Assembly: GCA_003612335.1 (NCBI GenBank) | Contig: RAYO01000030.1 | Span: 1 to 51,485 of the forward strand | From: a bacterium 1xD42-67 | Lineage (GTDB): Bacteria > Bacillota > Clostridia > Oscillospirales > Oscillospiraceae | Direction of reading: 5' to 3' | Length of the DNA stretch: 51,485 bases | Shown here: positions 34,806 to 45,166 of the stretch, piece after piece | Layout: each line of letters starts with the position of its first letter | How positions within the stretch are numbered: the stretch's first letter is position 1 | The notes under the pieces: model-generated | Databases searched by the model: none | Told to the model about the DNA's origin: nothing | The model's input: only the letters and a program-made list of their open reading frames with translations | Position numbers and translations under genes: made by a program

Positions 34806-35534
34806 ATGGAGAGAGCCGTCCACACCGGCCACCGGGGCCGGGTGAAGGAGGAGTTCCTCGTCCGGGGGATCGAGGGCTGGCCCGACCATCGGGTGTTGGA
34901 GCTGATCTTGTTCTTTGCCATCCCCCAGGGGGATGTGAACCCTCTGGCCCACGAGCTGATCGACCGATTCGGCTCTCTGTCCGGCGTGATGGATGCCCTG
35001 CCCGAGGAGCTGATGAAGGTGCCCGGGATCGGAAAGAACTCGGCCACCCTGCTGAACCTCTTCCCGGCGGCGATGGGCCGGTATCTGGAGGGCCGCACCG
35101 GTCCGGGGGAGATCGTCCACACCACCGAGGAGGCGGGCCATGTCCTGGCCCCGTATCTCTACGGCGCCCGGAACGAGATGGTCTATATCCTGTGTCTGGA
35201 CGCCAAGGAGAAGATGCTGGGGGTCCGGAGGATATCGGAGGGGAACATCGGCAGCTCCGACGTCACCATCCGCCGGGCGGCGGAGGAGTGCCTGGCGCTG
35301 CGGGCCTCCTTCTGCTACCTGGCCCACAATCATGTCACCGGGATCGCCCTGCCCTCCCCGGAGGATGTGGAAAGTACGAATGTGGTCCGCGCCGCCCTGG
35401 AGCCCCTGGGGGTGCGGCTGGTGGACCACCTGGTCTTCGTGGATGGCGACCTGGTGTCCGTGCGGGAGAGCCAGCGGGCCGGTCAAGGCGGCTTCCGGAT
35501 GATCTACCCGGGGCAGATAAAAAATTTGTTCTAG
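34806..35534 (+). CDS. radC: RadC family (JAB/MPN) protein
   Basis: The ATG follows GAGGAGGTG. The 242-aa protein has an N-terminal UPF0758 helical region with a helix-hairpin-helix (LMKVPGIGKNSATLLNL). The C-terminal JAMM domain carries AHNHVTGIALPSPEDV; the expected H-x-H and a distal D are kept, but the usual HPSG is HVTG. The family's role in repair is doubtful. A LexA-type box lies downstream in the uvrB promoter rather than here. Confidence 0.9.
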   Translation: MERAVHTGHRGRVKEEFLVRGIEGWPDHRVLELILFFAIPQGDVNPLAHELIDRFGSLSGVMDALPEELMKVPGIGKNSATLLNLFPAAMGRYLEGRTGPGEIVHTTEEAGHVLAPYLYGARNEMVYILCLDAKEKMLGVRRISEGNIGSSDVTIRRAAEECLALRASFCYLAHNHVTGIALPSPEDVESTNVVRAALEPLGVRLVDHLVFVDGDLVSVRESQRAGQGGFRMIYPGQIKNLF

Positions 35535-35541
35535 GCGGCTC

Positions 35542-35570
35542 TTGATTCGGAACGTTAGTTCTGCTATAAT
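35542..35570 (+). promoter_or_regulatory. uvrB promoter with an internal LexA (SOS) box
   Basis: TTGATT (35542-35547) and consensus TATAAT (35565-35570) are spaced by 17 nt. The spacer contains GAAC-GTTA-GTTC (35550-35561), matching the core of the Firmicutes LexA/DinR site GAAC-N4-GTTC. The leader to the start codon is about 75 nt. Confidence 0.85.
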
Positions 35571-35644
35571 AGAGGCGCTCCGGAGCGGTCCGCAGGCGGG
35601 ACGGCCCGCCCTGCAGCAGCAGATCGAGCGACGAGGTGAGGACC

Positions 35645-37612
35645 ATGCCCAGATTCGAAGTCATATCCGAATACACCCCCAGCGGCGACCAGCCCGAGGC
35701 CATCGCGGCCCTGTCCAGCGGCATCGAGATGGGGCTGGACGAGCAGACCCTCCTGGGGGTCACCGGCTCGGGCAAGACCTTCACCATGGCTAAGATCATT
35801 GAGAAGGTCCAGCGGCCTGCCCTGGTGCTGGCCCACAACAAGACCCTGGCCGCCCAGCTTTGCGCCGAGTTCAAGGAGTTCTTCCCCAACAACGCGGTGG
35901 AGTACTTTGTCAGCTACTACGACTACTACCAGCCCGAGGCCTATATCCCCCACACCGACACCTTCATCGAGAAGGACTCCTCTGTCAACGAGGAGATCGA
36001 CCGGCTGCGCCTGTCCGCCACCGCCTCCCTGCTGGAGCGGCGGGACGTGATCGTGGTGTCCTCCGTGTCCTGCATCTACGGCCTGGGCGAGCCGGAGGAT
36101 TTTGCAAAGATGATGGTCTCCCTCCGGGTGGGGGCCCGGCTGGAGCGGGACGAGATGCTCAAAAAGCTGGTGGCCATCCGCTACGAGCGCAACGACATCG
36201 CCTTCGAACGCAACATGTTCCGGGTCCGGGGGGACACGGTGGAGGTCTGGCCCGCCTATTGGAAGGACACCGCCATCCGGGTGGAGTTCTTCGGGGACGA
36301 GATCGACCGCATCAGCGAGATCAACGTGGTCACCGGTTCCCCCATCCGGCGGCTGCAGAACATCCCCATCTGGCCCGCCACCCACTACGTCACCCCCAAG
36401 GAGAAGATGGACGCCGCCATCCAGGAGATCTATCAGGAGATGGAGCAGCGTGTGGCCCTCTTCGAGTCGGAGGGCAAGCTGATCGAGGCCCAGCGGATCA
36501 AGCAGCGCACCCTGTACGACATCGAGATGATGCAGGAGCTGGGCTACTGCTCCGGGATCGAGAACTACTCCCGGGTGATCGAGGGCCGGCCGGTGGGCTC
36601 CCCGCCCAACACTTTGATGGACTACTTCCCCAAGGACTTCGTCCTGTTCATCGACGAGAGCCACGTCACCCTGCCCCAGGTGAGGGCCATGTACAACGGC
36701 GACCGGGCCCGAAAGACCACCCTGGTGGACTACGGCTTTCGCCTGCCCTGCGCCTTCGACAACCGGCCCCTGAAGTTTGAGGAGTTCGAGAAGCGGGTGA
36801 ACCAGATCGTCTACGTCTCGGCCACCCCGGGGGAGTATGAGCGCACCCGGTCAGGGCAGATCGTGGAGCAGGTGATCCGGCCCACCGGCCTGCTGGACCC
36901 GGTGATCCAGGTCCGCCCGGTGGAGGGCCAGATCGACGACCTCATCGGCGAGATCAACACCCGGATCGCCCGGAACGAGCGGATCCTGGTGACTACCCTC
37001 ACCAAGCGGATGGCCGAGGATCTGACCACCTATCTCCAGGGGGTGGGCATCAAGGTGCGGTATATGCACCACGACATCGACGCCATGGAGCGCATGGAGA
37101 TCATCCGGGACCTGCGGCTGGGCACCTTCCACGTGCTGGTGGGGATCAACCTCCTGCGGGAGGGGCTGGACCTGCCCGAGGTCTCCCTGGTGGCCATCCT
37201 GGACGCGGACAAGGAGGGCTTCCTGCGGTCCGAGACCTCCCTGATCCAGACCATCGGCCGGGCCGCCCGGAACGCCCAGGGCATGGTGGTCATGTACGCC
37301 GATACCATCACCCCCTCCATGCGCCGGGCCATCGATGAGACCGAGCGCCGCCGGGAGAAACAGGACGCCTTCAACAAGGTCCACGGGATCGTCCCCAAGA
37401 CCGTCATCAAGTCGGTGCGGGATCTGGTGAGCATCTCCGCCGGAGACGAGGATACCCCCGAGCGCCGGGGGGAGATCCAGGGCCTCACCAAACAGCAGAA
37501 AGCGGAGCGCATCGCCAAGCTGGAGAAGGAGATGCGGGAGGCCGCCAAGATGCTGGAGTTCGAGCTGGCCGCCGCCCTCCGGGATCAGATCATCGAGCTT
37601 CGGGGGAAATGA
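35645..37612 (+). CDS. uvrB: UvrABC system protein B
   Basis: UvrB is the damage-verifying helicase-like subunit of nucleotide excision repair. From the ATG at 35645 (GAGGTGAGG upstream) it has 655 aa. Walker [10 protein letters not shown] is at about 38-46, the beta-hairpin [12 protein letters not shown] near 90, and the helicase motifs continue to QTIGRAARN. The C-terminal UVR domain ([22 protein letters not shown]) binds UvrA/UvrC. A RAYT-type transposase gene follows within 7 nt. Confidence 0.97.
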   Translation: MPRFEVISEYTPSGDQPEAIAALSSGIEMGLDEQTLLGVTGSGKTFTMAKIIEKVQRPALVLAHNKTLAAQLCAEFKEFFPNNAVEYFVSYYDYYQPEAYIPHTDTFIEKDSSVNEEIDRLRLSATASLLERRDVIVVSSVSCIYGLGEPEDFAKMMVSLRVGARLERDEMLKKLVAIRYERNDIAFERNMFRVRGDTVEVWPAYWKDTAIRVEFFGDEIDRISEINVVTGSPIRRLQNIPIWPATHYVTPKEKMDAAIQEIYQEMEQRVALFESEGKLIEAQRIKQRTLYDIEMMQELGYCSGIENYSRVIEGRPVGSPPNTLMDYFPKDFVLFIDESHVTLPQVRAMYNGDRARKTTLVDYGFRLPCAFDNRPLKFEEFEKRVNQIVYVSATPGEYERTRSGQIVEQVIRPTGLLDPVIQVRPVEGQIDDLIGEINTRIARNERILVTTLTKRMAEDLTTYLQGVGIKVRYMHHDIDAMERMEIIRDLRLGTFHVLVGINLLREGLDLPEVSLVAILDADKEGFLRSETSLIQTIGRAARNAQGMVVMYADTITPSMRRAIDETERRREKQDAFNKVHGIVPKTVIKSVRDLVSISAGDEDTPERRGEIQGLTKQQKAERIAKLEKEMREAAKMLEFELAAALRDQIIELRGK

Positions 37613-37747
37613 TACGGGATGGAACTGCACCAACGGAAACCAAACCGGCTGCAAGGATACGATTACAGCCGGACGGGGTATTATTTTATCACGATTTGCA
37701 CCAACCAACGGGCCGAATTTTTCTGGGGACCTTCCGCAACGTGCTCT

Positions 37748-37772
37748 GTAGGGGCGGATATTATCCGCCCGC
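37748..37772 (+). repeat. REP-like palindrome 1 inside the RAYT gene
   Basis: The head GTAGG precedes the 9-bp palindrome GGGCGGATA (37752-37760) / TATCCGCCC (37762-37770), then GC. It matches palindrome 2 in reverse orientation at 24 of 25 positions. Confidence 0.85.
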
Positions 37773-37913
37773 TTTCTCCGACGTTATCCCAATATGGGTG
37801 TTTCGTTGAAAAGGCAATCCAGGATATTTCCAAACATTATATTGGGGTTGCGGTTGATAAATATGTCATCATGCCAAATCACATTCACATGATTATAGCA
37901 TTGGCGCGTAGAA

Positions 37914-37938
37914 GCGGGCGGATGATATCCGCCCCTAC
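37914..37938 (-). repeat. REP-like palindrome 2 inside the RAYT gene
   Basis: GGGCGGAT (37916-37923) pairs with ATCCGCCC (37927-37934), followed by CTAC. On the minus strand it reads GTAGGGGCGGATATCATCC and onward, differing from palindrome 1 by one base. Confidence 0.85.
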
Positions 37939-38129
37939 AAAAGCGATCTCCACCATTGTGGGACAGATGAAACGTGTTGTATCCAAAAAAGCCGGTTTTC
38001 CCATTTGGCAGAAGGGATACCACGACCACATCATACGAAATGAACCCGATTACCAGCGGATATGGGAATACATCGACACCGATCCGGCAAAATGGCGGGA
38101 GGATTGCTATTACGAGGAAGGTGAAGCGG

Positions 38130-38609
38130 ATGGCCAGGGAGATTGAAAAAACCAACGTGATGCGGGTTTTGGAGCGAAAAAATATCCCCTACACCCCCCA
38201 CACCTACGACCCTGACGCGGGGCTGGACGGGGCGAGCGTGGCGAAGCAGCTGGGGCAGGACCCTGAGCGCGTCTTCAAGACCCTGGTGGCCCGGGGGACC
38301 TCCGGGGGGCTGTACGTGTTCGACATCCCGGTGGAGGACAGCCTGGACCTGAAGAAGGCGGCCAAGGCGGTGGGGGAGAAGTCGGTGGCCATGCTCCCCC
38401 AGAGGGAGCTGTTGCCGCTGACGGGCTACGTCCACGGGGGCTGTTCCCCGGTAGGGATGAAGAAGCAGTGGCCCACCGTCTTCCACGAGACGGCGGAGAT
38501 CGTCGATACCATCTGCGTCTCCGCCGGAAAGATCGGCTTTCAGGTGGAGCTGAGCCCCGCCGCGCTGATGGAGCTGGTGGGGGCGTCCACTGCGGACCTG
38601 ACTGTGTAA
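38130..38609 (+). CDS. ybaK: Cys-tRNA(Pro) deacylase YbaK/EbsC
   Basis: YbaK clears Cys mischarged onto tRNA-Pro. The start is the ATG of MAREIEKTNVMRVL, with GAGGAAGG upstream, giving 159 aa. Family segments include VFKTLVARG, KKAAKAVGEKSVAML, TGYVHGGCSPVGMKK and FQVELSPAALMEL. The start lies inside the end of the RAYT gene, so translation may be coupled to it. Confidence 0.93.
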   Translation: MAREIEKTNVMRVLERKNIPYTPHTYDPDAGLDGASVAKQLGQDPERVFKTLVARGTSGGLYVFDIPVEDSLDLKKAAKAVGEKSVAMLPQRELLPLTGYVHGGCSPVGMKKQWPTVFHETAEIVDTICVSAGKIGFQVELSPAALMELVGASTADLTV

Positions 38610-38622
38610 AAGGAGGACCCGA

Positions 38623-39396
38623 TTGAGAGAGAACTGGAAGGAGATGTCCTGGTATCGCCGGATCTTGCTGGTCCTTCTGGCTGCGATGATCCTGAGCTTC
38701 GGCATCGCCACCCTCATCGCGGGCGGCCGTGAGGGGATGGGATACCGGGATGCCCTGCTCTATGTTACCCAGGAGGGAGAGGTCCGCCGCTATGCCGGCC
38801 GGGTGGACGGCAAGCGGACGGAGTTCACTGTCCGGCCCGGCGGGACAGTGGAGCACCGCTGGGGGGAGGAGGTCTACGGCCCCTACCAGGTGGCGGAGGT
38901 CCCCTCCGCCGCCCCTGAGCGCTACATGACCGGCCTGGAGATCCGCCAGGGGGGCCAGGTGCTCTTCCGAGGTGGATTCTTCGGCGGGGAGTGGCCGGTC
39001 CTGTACGACGAAGAAGGCGAGCCCTTCGAGCTGCTGAGCGTCACCTACGGAACGTCAGGGGGGAGGGTCTATGATCCCACCGGCCGGGAGCTGACCCAGC
39101 GGGACCTCCATGAGCCCGGCCTGGCCACCGTGGCTGAGCTGGCCCTCCAGGGGCCCGAGCTGACTCACCGGGGGGATCTTGGCCTGTACCTGCTGGTGAC
39201 CCTGCTGGCGGCCTTTGATATGTTCCAGATCTGCTGCCCCGGCCTCATGTTCCGCTGGAGCATCATGTGGCACGTCCGGGACCCGGGGGCGGCGGAGCCC
39301 TCGGAGTGGTACATCTTGATGGAACGGATCGAGTGGGCGGTCTTTACCGGCCTGGCCGCCGTGCTCTACTGGATGGCCCTGATGATGATCGATTAG
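38623..39396 (+). CDS. membrane protein with an extracytoplasmic domain, 257 aa
   Basis: Translation appears to begin at TTG 38623, 6 nt after AGGAGG. One N-terminal span (about 14-34) is followed by a soluble beta-rich domain (35-185), and then two C-terminal spans (about 189-213 and 239-256). No family was recognised. It lies downstream of ybaK and upstream of a decayed TfoX-like fragment. Confidence 0.72.
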   Translation: MRENWKEMSWYRRILLVLLAAMILSFGIATLIAGGREGMGYRDALLYVTQEGEVRRYAGRVDGKRTEFTVRPGGTVEHRWGEEVYGPYQVAEVPSAAPERYMTGLEIRQGGQVLFRGGFFGGEWPVLYDEEGEPFELLSVTYGTSGGRVYDPTGRELTQRDLHEPGLATVAELALQGPELTHRGDLGLYLLVTLLAAFDMFQICCPGLMFRWSIMWHVRDPGAAEPSEWYILMERIEWAVFTGLAAVLYWMALMMID

Positions 39397-39405
39397 GAGG
39401 AGATC

Positions 39406-39515
39406 ATGGCGGGCAGTCCTGATCTGTTCAGCTATATCTGTGAGCAGCTGGAGGGCCTGGGGCGGTGCGCTCCCGGAAGATGTTCGGGGAATATATGGTC
39501 TATCTGAATGACAAG
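39406..39515 (+). pseudogene. truncated, frameshifted copy of the TfoX-DUF3788 gene
   Basis: Bases 39406-39515 align with the first 111 nt of the gene at 40300 with about nine substitutions and one missing base. The missing base (GGGG-CGG against GGGAGCGG, near 39461) shifts the frame, and the reading frame ends at 39505-39507. The remnant includes its own TAGGAGG site. It lies directly before the CPCC-GNAT gene, so that gene is flanked by direct repeats of this 5' end. Confidence 0.88.
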
Positions 39516-39526
39516 AAGGAGGCGCT

Positions 39527-40288
39527 ATGAACTATCCTTGTCCCTGCTGCGGCTATTTGACCGCCCGCTATCCCCGGCAGAACGCAGTGGCTGACATCTG
39601 CCCGGTGTGCTTCTGGGAGAACGACGTGTTTTCCCCGGGAGAGGACGAGCCCAGCGACGAGAACCATGGCATGACCCTGCGCCAGGGCCGGGCGGCCTAC
39701 AGAGAGATCGGGGCTGTGCGGGGAGACTTTCTGGTCCACGTCCGTCCGCCTCTGCCCGAGGAGATCCCCCCTGAGATCCCGGATACCATCCGCCCTGCCC
39801 GGAAAGAGGACTTTCCCGCCGTCTACGAGCTGGTGAAGACCGCCTTTCAGACCGCCCGGGTGTCGGACGGCAGGGAGCAGGACTTTGTGGAGGAGCTGCG
39901 CCGCCGGGAGGGCTTTTCTCTGGAACTGGTGGCGGAGCGGGCGGGGGTCCTGACGGGGCACCTTATGCTGACGGAGATCGAGGTCCCCTGTGTTCCGGAG
40001 GAGGAGCCTCAATACTGGAGATTTGTCATGCTGGCCCCTCTGTCCGTCCGGCTGGAGGACCGGGGCCGGGGGCTGGGCGGAGCGCTGATGCGTCAGGCGG
40101 CCCAGCGGGCGGAGGCCAACGCCATTTTTCTGGTGGGCGATCCGGACTACTATGGCCGGTACGGCTTTGAGAACGCGGTGGAGCTGGGCTTCACCAACGC
40201 CAGCGGGGTGCCCGACCGGTATCTGCTGGTCCTGCCCCTGGAGTTCACCCTGAAAGACCGGGCGAAGGGCGCGGTCGATCTACACTAG
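39527..40288 (+). CDS. CPCC zinc-ribbon / GNAT N-acetyltransferase fusion protein
   Basis: Residues 1-75 form a Cys-rich CPCC-type domain (PCPCCGYLTA, then CPVCFWENDV; the D/E-rich GEDEPSDENHG and MTLRQGRAAYREIG are typical of it). Residues from about 85 form a GNAT acetyltransferase: IRPARKEDFPAVYELVKTAF at its start, acetyl-CoA loop DRGRGLGGALM near 182 and YGRYGFENA near 204, of the YhbS subgroup. The CPCC domain usually stands alone, so this fusion is unusual. AAGGAGG precedes the ATG. The acetylated substrate is unknown. Confidence 0.85.
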   Translation: MNYPCPCCGYLTARYPRQNAVADICPVCFWENDVFSPGEDEPSDENHGMTLRQGRAAYREIGAVRGDFLVHVRPPLPEEIPPEIPDTIRPARKEDFPAVYELVKTAFQTARVSDGREQDFVEELRRREGFSLELVAERAGVLTGHLMLTEIEVPCVPEEEPQYWRFVMLAPLSVRLEDRGRGLGGALMRQAAQRAEANAIFLVGDPDYYGRYGFENAVELGFTNASGVPDRYLLVLPLEFTLKDRAKGAVDLH

Positions 40289-40299
40289 GAGGGAATGAT

Positions 40300-41082
40300 A
40301 TGGCAAGCAGCCCTGATCTTGTCAGCTATATCTGTGAGCAGCTGGAGGGCCTGGGAGCGGTGCGCTCCCGCAAGATGTTCGGGGAGTATATGGTCTATCT
40401 CAACGACAAGCCGGTGGTCATCATCTGTGACGACCGGCCCATGGTGAAGATGCTGCCCTGCCTGGAGACGCTCCTCCAGGGCCGGCCCACCGAGCCCCCC
40501 TACAAGGGGGCCAAGGATCACTACCTGCTGGACCCCGACGACCGTGACACCCTTCGGGAGGCGGTCCGCCTGACGGAGGAGGTCACCCCTCTGCCCAGGA
40601 AGAAGGCCCCGAAGAAGAAGGAGACCGCCCCGGCGGAGGGGCCGGTGCCTTGGGACGTGGCCTGGCCCCAGCATATGGAGCCGAGCCTGTCCGACATCGG
40701 AGCTTGGGTGAAGGATCCCCTCTTCAAGGAGCTGACGGCCTGGATGAAGGAGACTTATCAGTTGGAGCCCTCCATCGAGTTCAGCCGGTGCTCCATGGAC
40801 CGGGGATGGAACGTGAAATATAAAAAGGGGAGCAGGGCCCTGTGCGCCCTCTATGTCCGCTCCGGGTGGTTCACCGCCATGGTGACACTGAGGGCCAAGG
40901 AGGTGGCCGGGCTGGAGACCCTTCTGCCCACATTCTCCGCTGCCTTCCAAACGCTGTATGAGAAGACTCCCCTGTTCAACGGCGGAAAATGGCTGGTGGT
41001 GGACGTGAAGGAGCCCGAGCAGCTGGAGGAGGTCCAGCGGCTGATCATGATGAAGGCCAAGCCGGTGAAAAAAGAGGCTTGA
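40300..41082 (+). CDS. TfoX N-domain / DUF3788 fusion protein
   Basis: Residues 1-100 resemble the TfoX N-terminal domain (ICEQLEGLGAVRSRKMFGEYMVYLNDKPVVIICDD). A K/P/A-rich linker (about 98-118) leads to a DUF3788-like domain (WVKDPLFKELTAWMKETYQ, GWNVKYKKGSRALCALYVR). The 260-aa length suits the two domains. The 5' end is duplicated in damaged form at 39406-39515. TfoX is linked to competence regulation in Proteobacteria, but in Firmicutes the domain has no settled role. Confidence 0.85.
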   Translation: MASSPDLVSYICEQLEGLGAVRSRKMFGEYMVYLNDKPVVIICDDRPMVKMLPCLETLLQGRPTEPPYKGAKDHYLLDPDDRDTLREAVRLTEEVTPLPRKKAPKKKETAPAEGPVPWDVAWPQHMEPSLSDIGAWVKDPLFKELTAWMKETYQLEPSIEFSRCSMDRGWNVKYKKGSRALCALYVRSGWFTAMVTLRAKEVAGLETLLPTFSAAFQTLYEKTPLFNGGKWLVVDVKEPEQLEEVQRLIMMKAKPVKKEA

Positions 41083-41107
41083 CATTAAAAAATTGTTCCG
41101 TTAGGCT
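41079..41107 (+). promoter_or_regulatory. possible promoter upstream of the 127-aa membrane protein and uvrA
   Basis: TTGACA (41079-41084) and a weaker TAGGCT (41102-41107) are spaced by 17 nt. The -35 overlaps the end of the previous gene. No LexA-type GAAC-N4-GTTC box was found here. Confidence 0.5.
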
Positions 41108-41131
41108 GTAAGGGCGGCCTGCGGCCGCCCG
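41108..41131 (+). repeat. REP-like palindrome upstream of the 127-aa gene
   Basis: GTAAGGGCGGCC begins it; GGGCGGCC (41112-41119) pairs perfectly with GGCCGCCC (41123-41130) around TGC. The head resembles the palindromes in the RAYT gene. Confidence 0.65.
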
Positions 41132-41151
41132 AGATGGGAGGAGGGAGAATC

Positions 41152-41535
41152 ATGGCGTTTATCTTTTGGATCGTTTTGCTGCTCCCTGCGATGGGGCTGT
41201 ATGTCCTGACAGAGGCGATGATCGCCCCCTTTTCCGGAGTGCTTGGGCCGGTTCTGAAGCTGCTCAGTGACCCGGTATTCGGCTATTGGGCGTCCTGGGT
41301 CCTGCTGGTGTGGAACGTGCTGGTGCTGGCAGCTCTGCTGATTGCGCGGCGGCACATGAAGCGGAGCAGAGGATCGGGCTGGGAGTGGGAGTACATCCAC
41401 CAGGTCCAGGGCTGGAGGCGGCTGGGACGGCGGCTGGTCCATCTGGCATTGACGTTTGGCCTGTGGTGGGAGAGCACGTTGATTGCCATCTTCGCTGTTT
41501 TTTTGGCCTTTCCGTCATTTTTTTTCGGACTTTAG
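41152..41535 (+). CDS. small membrane protein, 127 aa
   Basis: The start is the ATG of [15 protein letters not shown] with GGAGGGAGAATC upstream. Three spans are visible: residues 1-23, about 41-66 and a C-terminal span near 105-127. A basic loop ([22 protein letters not shown]) joins the second and third. No family was recognised. It is 17 nt upstream of uvrA and may share its transcript. Confidence 0.7.
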   Translation: MAFIFWIVLLLPAMGLYVLTEAMIAPFSGVLGPVLKLLSDPVFGYWASWVLLVWNVLVLAALLIARRHMKRSRGSGWEWEYIHQVQGWRRLGRRLVHLALTFGLWWESTLIAIFAVFLAFPSFFFGL

Positions 41536-41552
41536 CAAAGGAGTGACAAGCC

Positions 41553-44375
<2,823 letters not shown>

Positions 44376-44404
44376 AACCCACGTCCCGCCCGCAGGCGAA
44401 AAAG

Positions 44405-44580
44405 CCTCCTTTTGAAAGGAGGTGGCACGGGCGAAGCCCGTGACGGAGGATTGTATTTCGCCGCAGGCGAAATGTGCGGAGCAAACTCAAGTTTGCGAAA
44501 CCTTGATTACTTCGTATGTTCGGCTTCGCCGAACGCAATCCTCAGTCAGCCTTCGGCTGACAGCCCCTTTCCAAAGGGGC
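44405..44580. repeat. mosaic hairpin array, copy B
   Basis: Six or seven tandem stems: CCTCCTTT/AAAGGAGG (44405-44422), CACGGGC/GCCCGTG (44426-44442), ATTTCGCC/GGCGAAAT (44455-44473), GCAAACT/AGTTTGC (44481-44496), GTTCGGC/GCCGAAC (44518-44534), GTCAGCC/GGCTGAC (44545-44561) and GCCCCTTT/AAAGGGGC (44563-44580). Several have TTC, GAA or GCA loops. The order and linkers match copy A in reverse orientation, while stems 2 to 4 and the last differ. Next to it lies the XRE/DUF6809-like pair. Confidence 0.88.
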
Positions 44581-44611
44581 CTTTGCCCTGCGGGGGACGA
44601 GGGAACGTCCC

Positions 44612-44839
44612 TCACCCTCTTCGCAGCCACCGGGCCAGCCGCACGCCCAGACGGAAGCCGTGGGCGAAGGAAAGGAAGCCGCTGATATCCAGGAGACGGT
44701 GGATCGGACAGGGCATATCTCCCCCTTCCCAAAGGGCCTGGGCTTGTGTATAATAGGTCTGATACTCCGGGTCGCGCTCAAAGTCCAGCCGGGATCGCTC
44801 GATCTCCTGGATATAGAGCTCTTTCAGTATCCCTTTCAT
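44612..44839 (-). CDS. DUF6809-like small protein, 75 aa
   Basis: The ATG of MKGILKELYIQEIE is 9 nt after GAGGTG. The N-terminal MKG.L.ELY, a D-PEYQ motif and the C-terminal FAHGFRLGVRLARWL fit the DUF6809 pattern of gut Firmicutes. It is shorter than most members. It is divergent from an XRE gene and has a near-consensus promoter with palindromes. A small hairpin GGGACG/CGTCCC just beyond the stop may terminate it. Function is unknown. Confidence 0.78.
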   Translation of the reverse strand: MKGILKELYIQEIERSRLDFERDPEYQTYYTQAQALWEGGDMPCPIHRLLDISGFLSFAHGFRLGVRLARWLRRG

Positions 44840-44858
44840 ACGTAACGACACCTCGCCG

Positions 44859-44908
44859 CAACATTTGATGTTGACCTAATCATAGCACAATTTTTATGGT
44901 TGTGTCAA
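44859..44908 (-). promoter_or_regulatory. promoter and palindromes between the second XRE gene and its divergent partner
   Basis: On the minus strand TTGACA (44903-44908) and TATGAT (44879-44884) are 18 nt apart. CAACAT-TTG-ATGTTG (44859-44873) lies just downstream of the -10, and CACAA/TTGTG arms flank the spacer. One of these is the likely operator. Confidence 0.7.
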
Positions 44909-44926
44909 GAGGATCGGAGAAATAAA

Positions 44927-45163
44927 ATGAACGATATCGTTTTGCCTAGCGTGAGAGAACGTTTGAAGCCATTACGGCAAGAGAAAAAGGTCACGCAAAA
45001 ACAGATGGCGGAGCTGCTGGGATGTACAGAACAGCATTATCAAAGGATGGAGTATGGAAAAGTGAACCTTCCTGCTTCAACAGTGATCTTTCTGGCGGAC
45101 TATTTCGGTGTGAGCGCCGACTATCTGCTGGGGCGGGAGAAAGACCCGGCAGAGGAGAGGTGA
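44927..45163 (+). CDS. XRE-family helix-turn-helix regulator, 78 aa
   Basis: The ATG at 44927 has CGGAGA upstream. The product is a single HTH_3 domain (RLKPLRQEKKVTQKQMAELLGCTEQHYQRMEYGKVNLP) ending FLADYFGVSADYLLGREKD, closely similar in layout to the regulator at 14678. Its codons are AT-richer than its neighbours. It likely represses the divergent small gene and itself. The next gene begins 3 nt after its stop, so it is also co-transcribed with the export protein. Confidence 0.88.
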   Translation: MNDIVLPSVRERLKPLRQEKKVTQKQMAELLGCTEQHYQRMEYGKVNLPASTVIFLADYFGVSADYLLGREKDPAEER

Positions 45164-45166
45164 CCG

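Larger units (their letters stand above)
37619..38146 (+). mobile_element. REP-associated tyrosine transposase (RAYT, Y1_Tnp/TnpA_REP)
   Basis: The 175-aa coding sequence is a Y1 single-strand transposase. VDKYVIMPNHIHMII (about 79-93) holds the H88-x-H90 metal motif, and WQKGYHDHIIRN holds the candidate catalytic Tyr134. RLQGYDYSRTGYYFITICT is the typical RAYT N-terminus. It is AT-richer than uvrB and ybaK, which suggests transfer. Two short palindromes, nearly identical and inverted, lie inside the gene and encode VGADIIRPL (44-52) and SGRMISAPT (99-107). RAYTs are known to act on REP palindromes. The gene appears intact. It overlaps the next gene by 17 nt. Confidence 0.88.
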
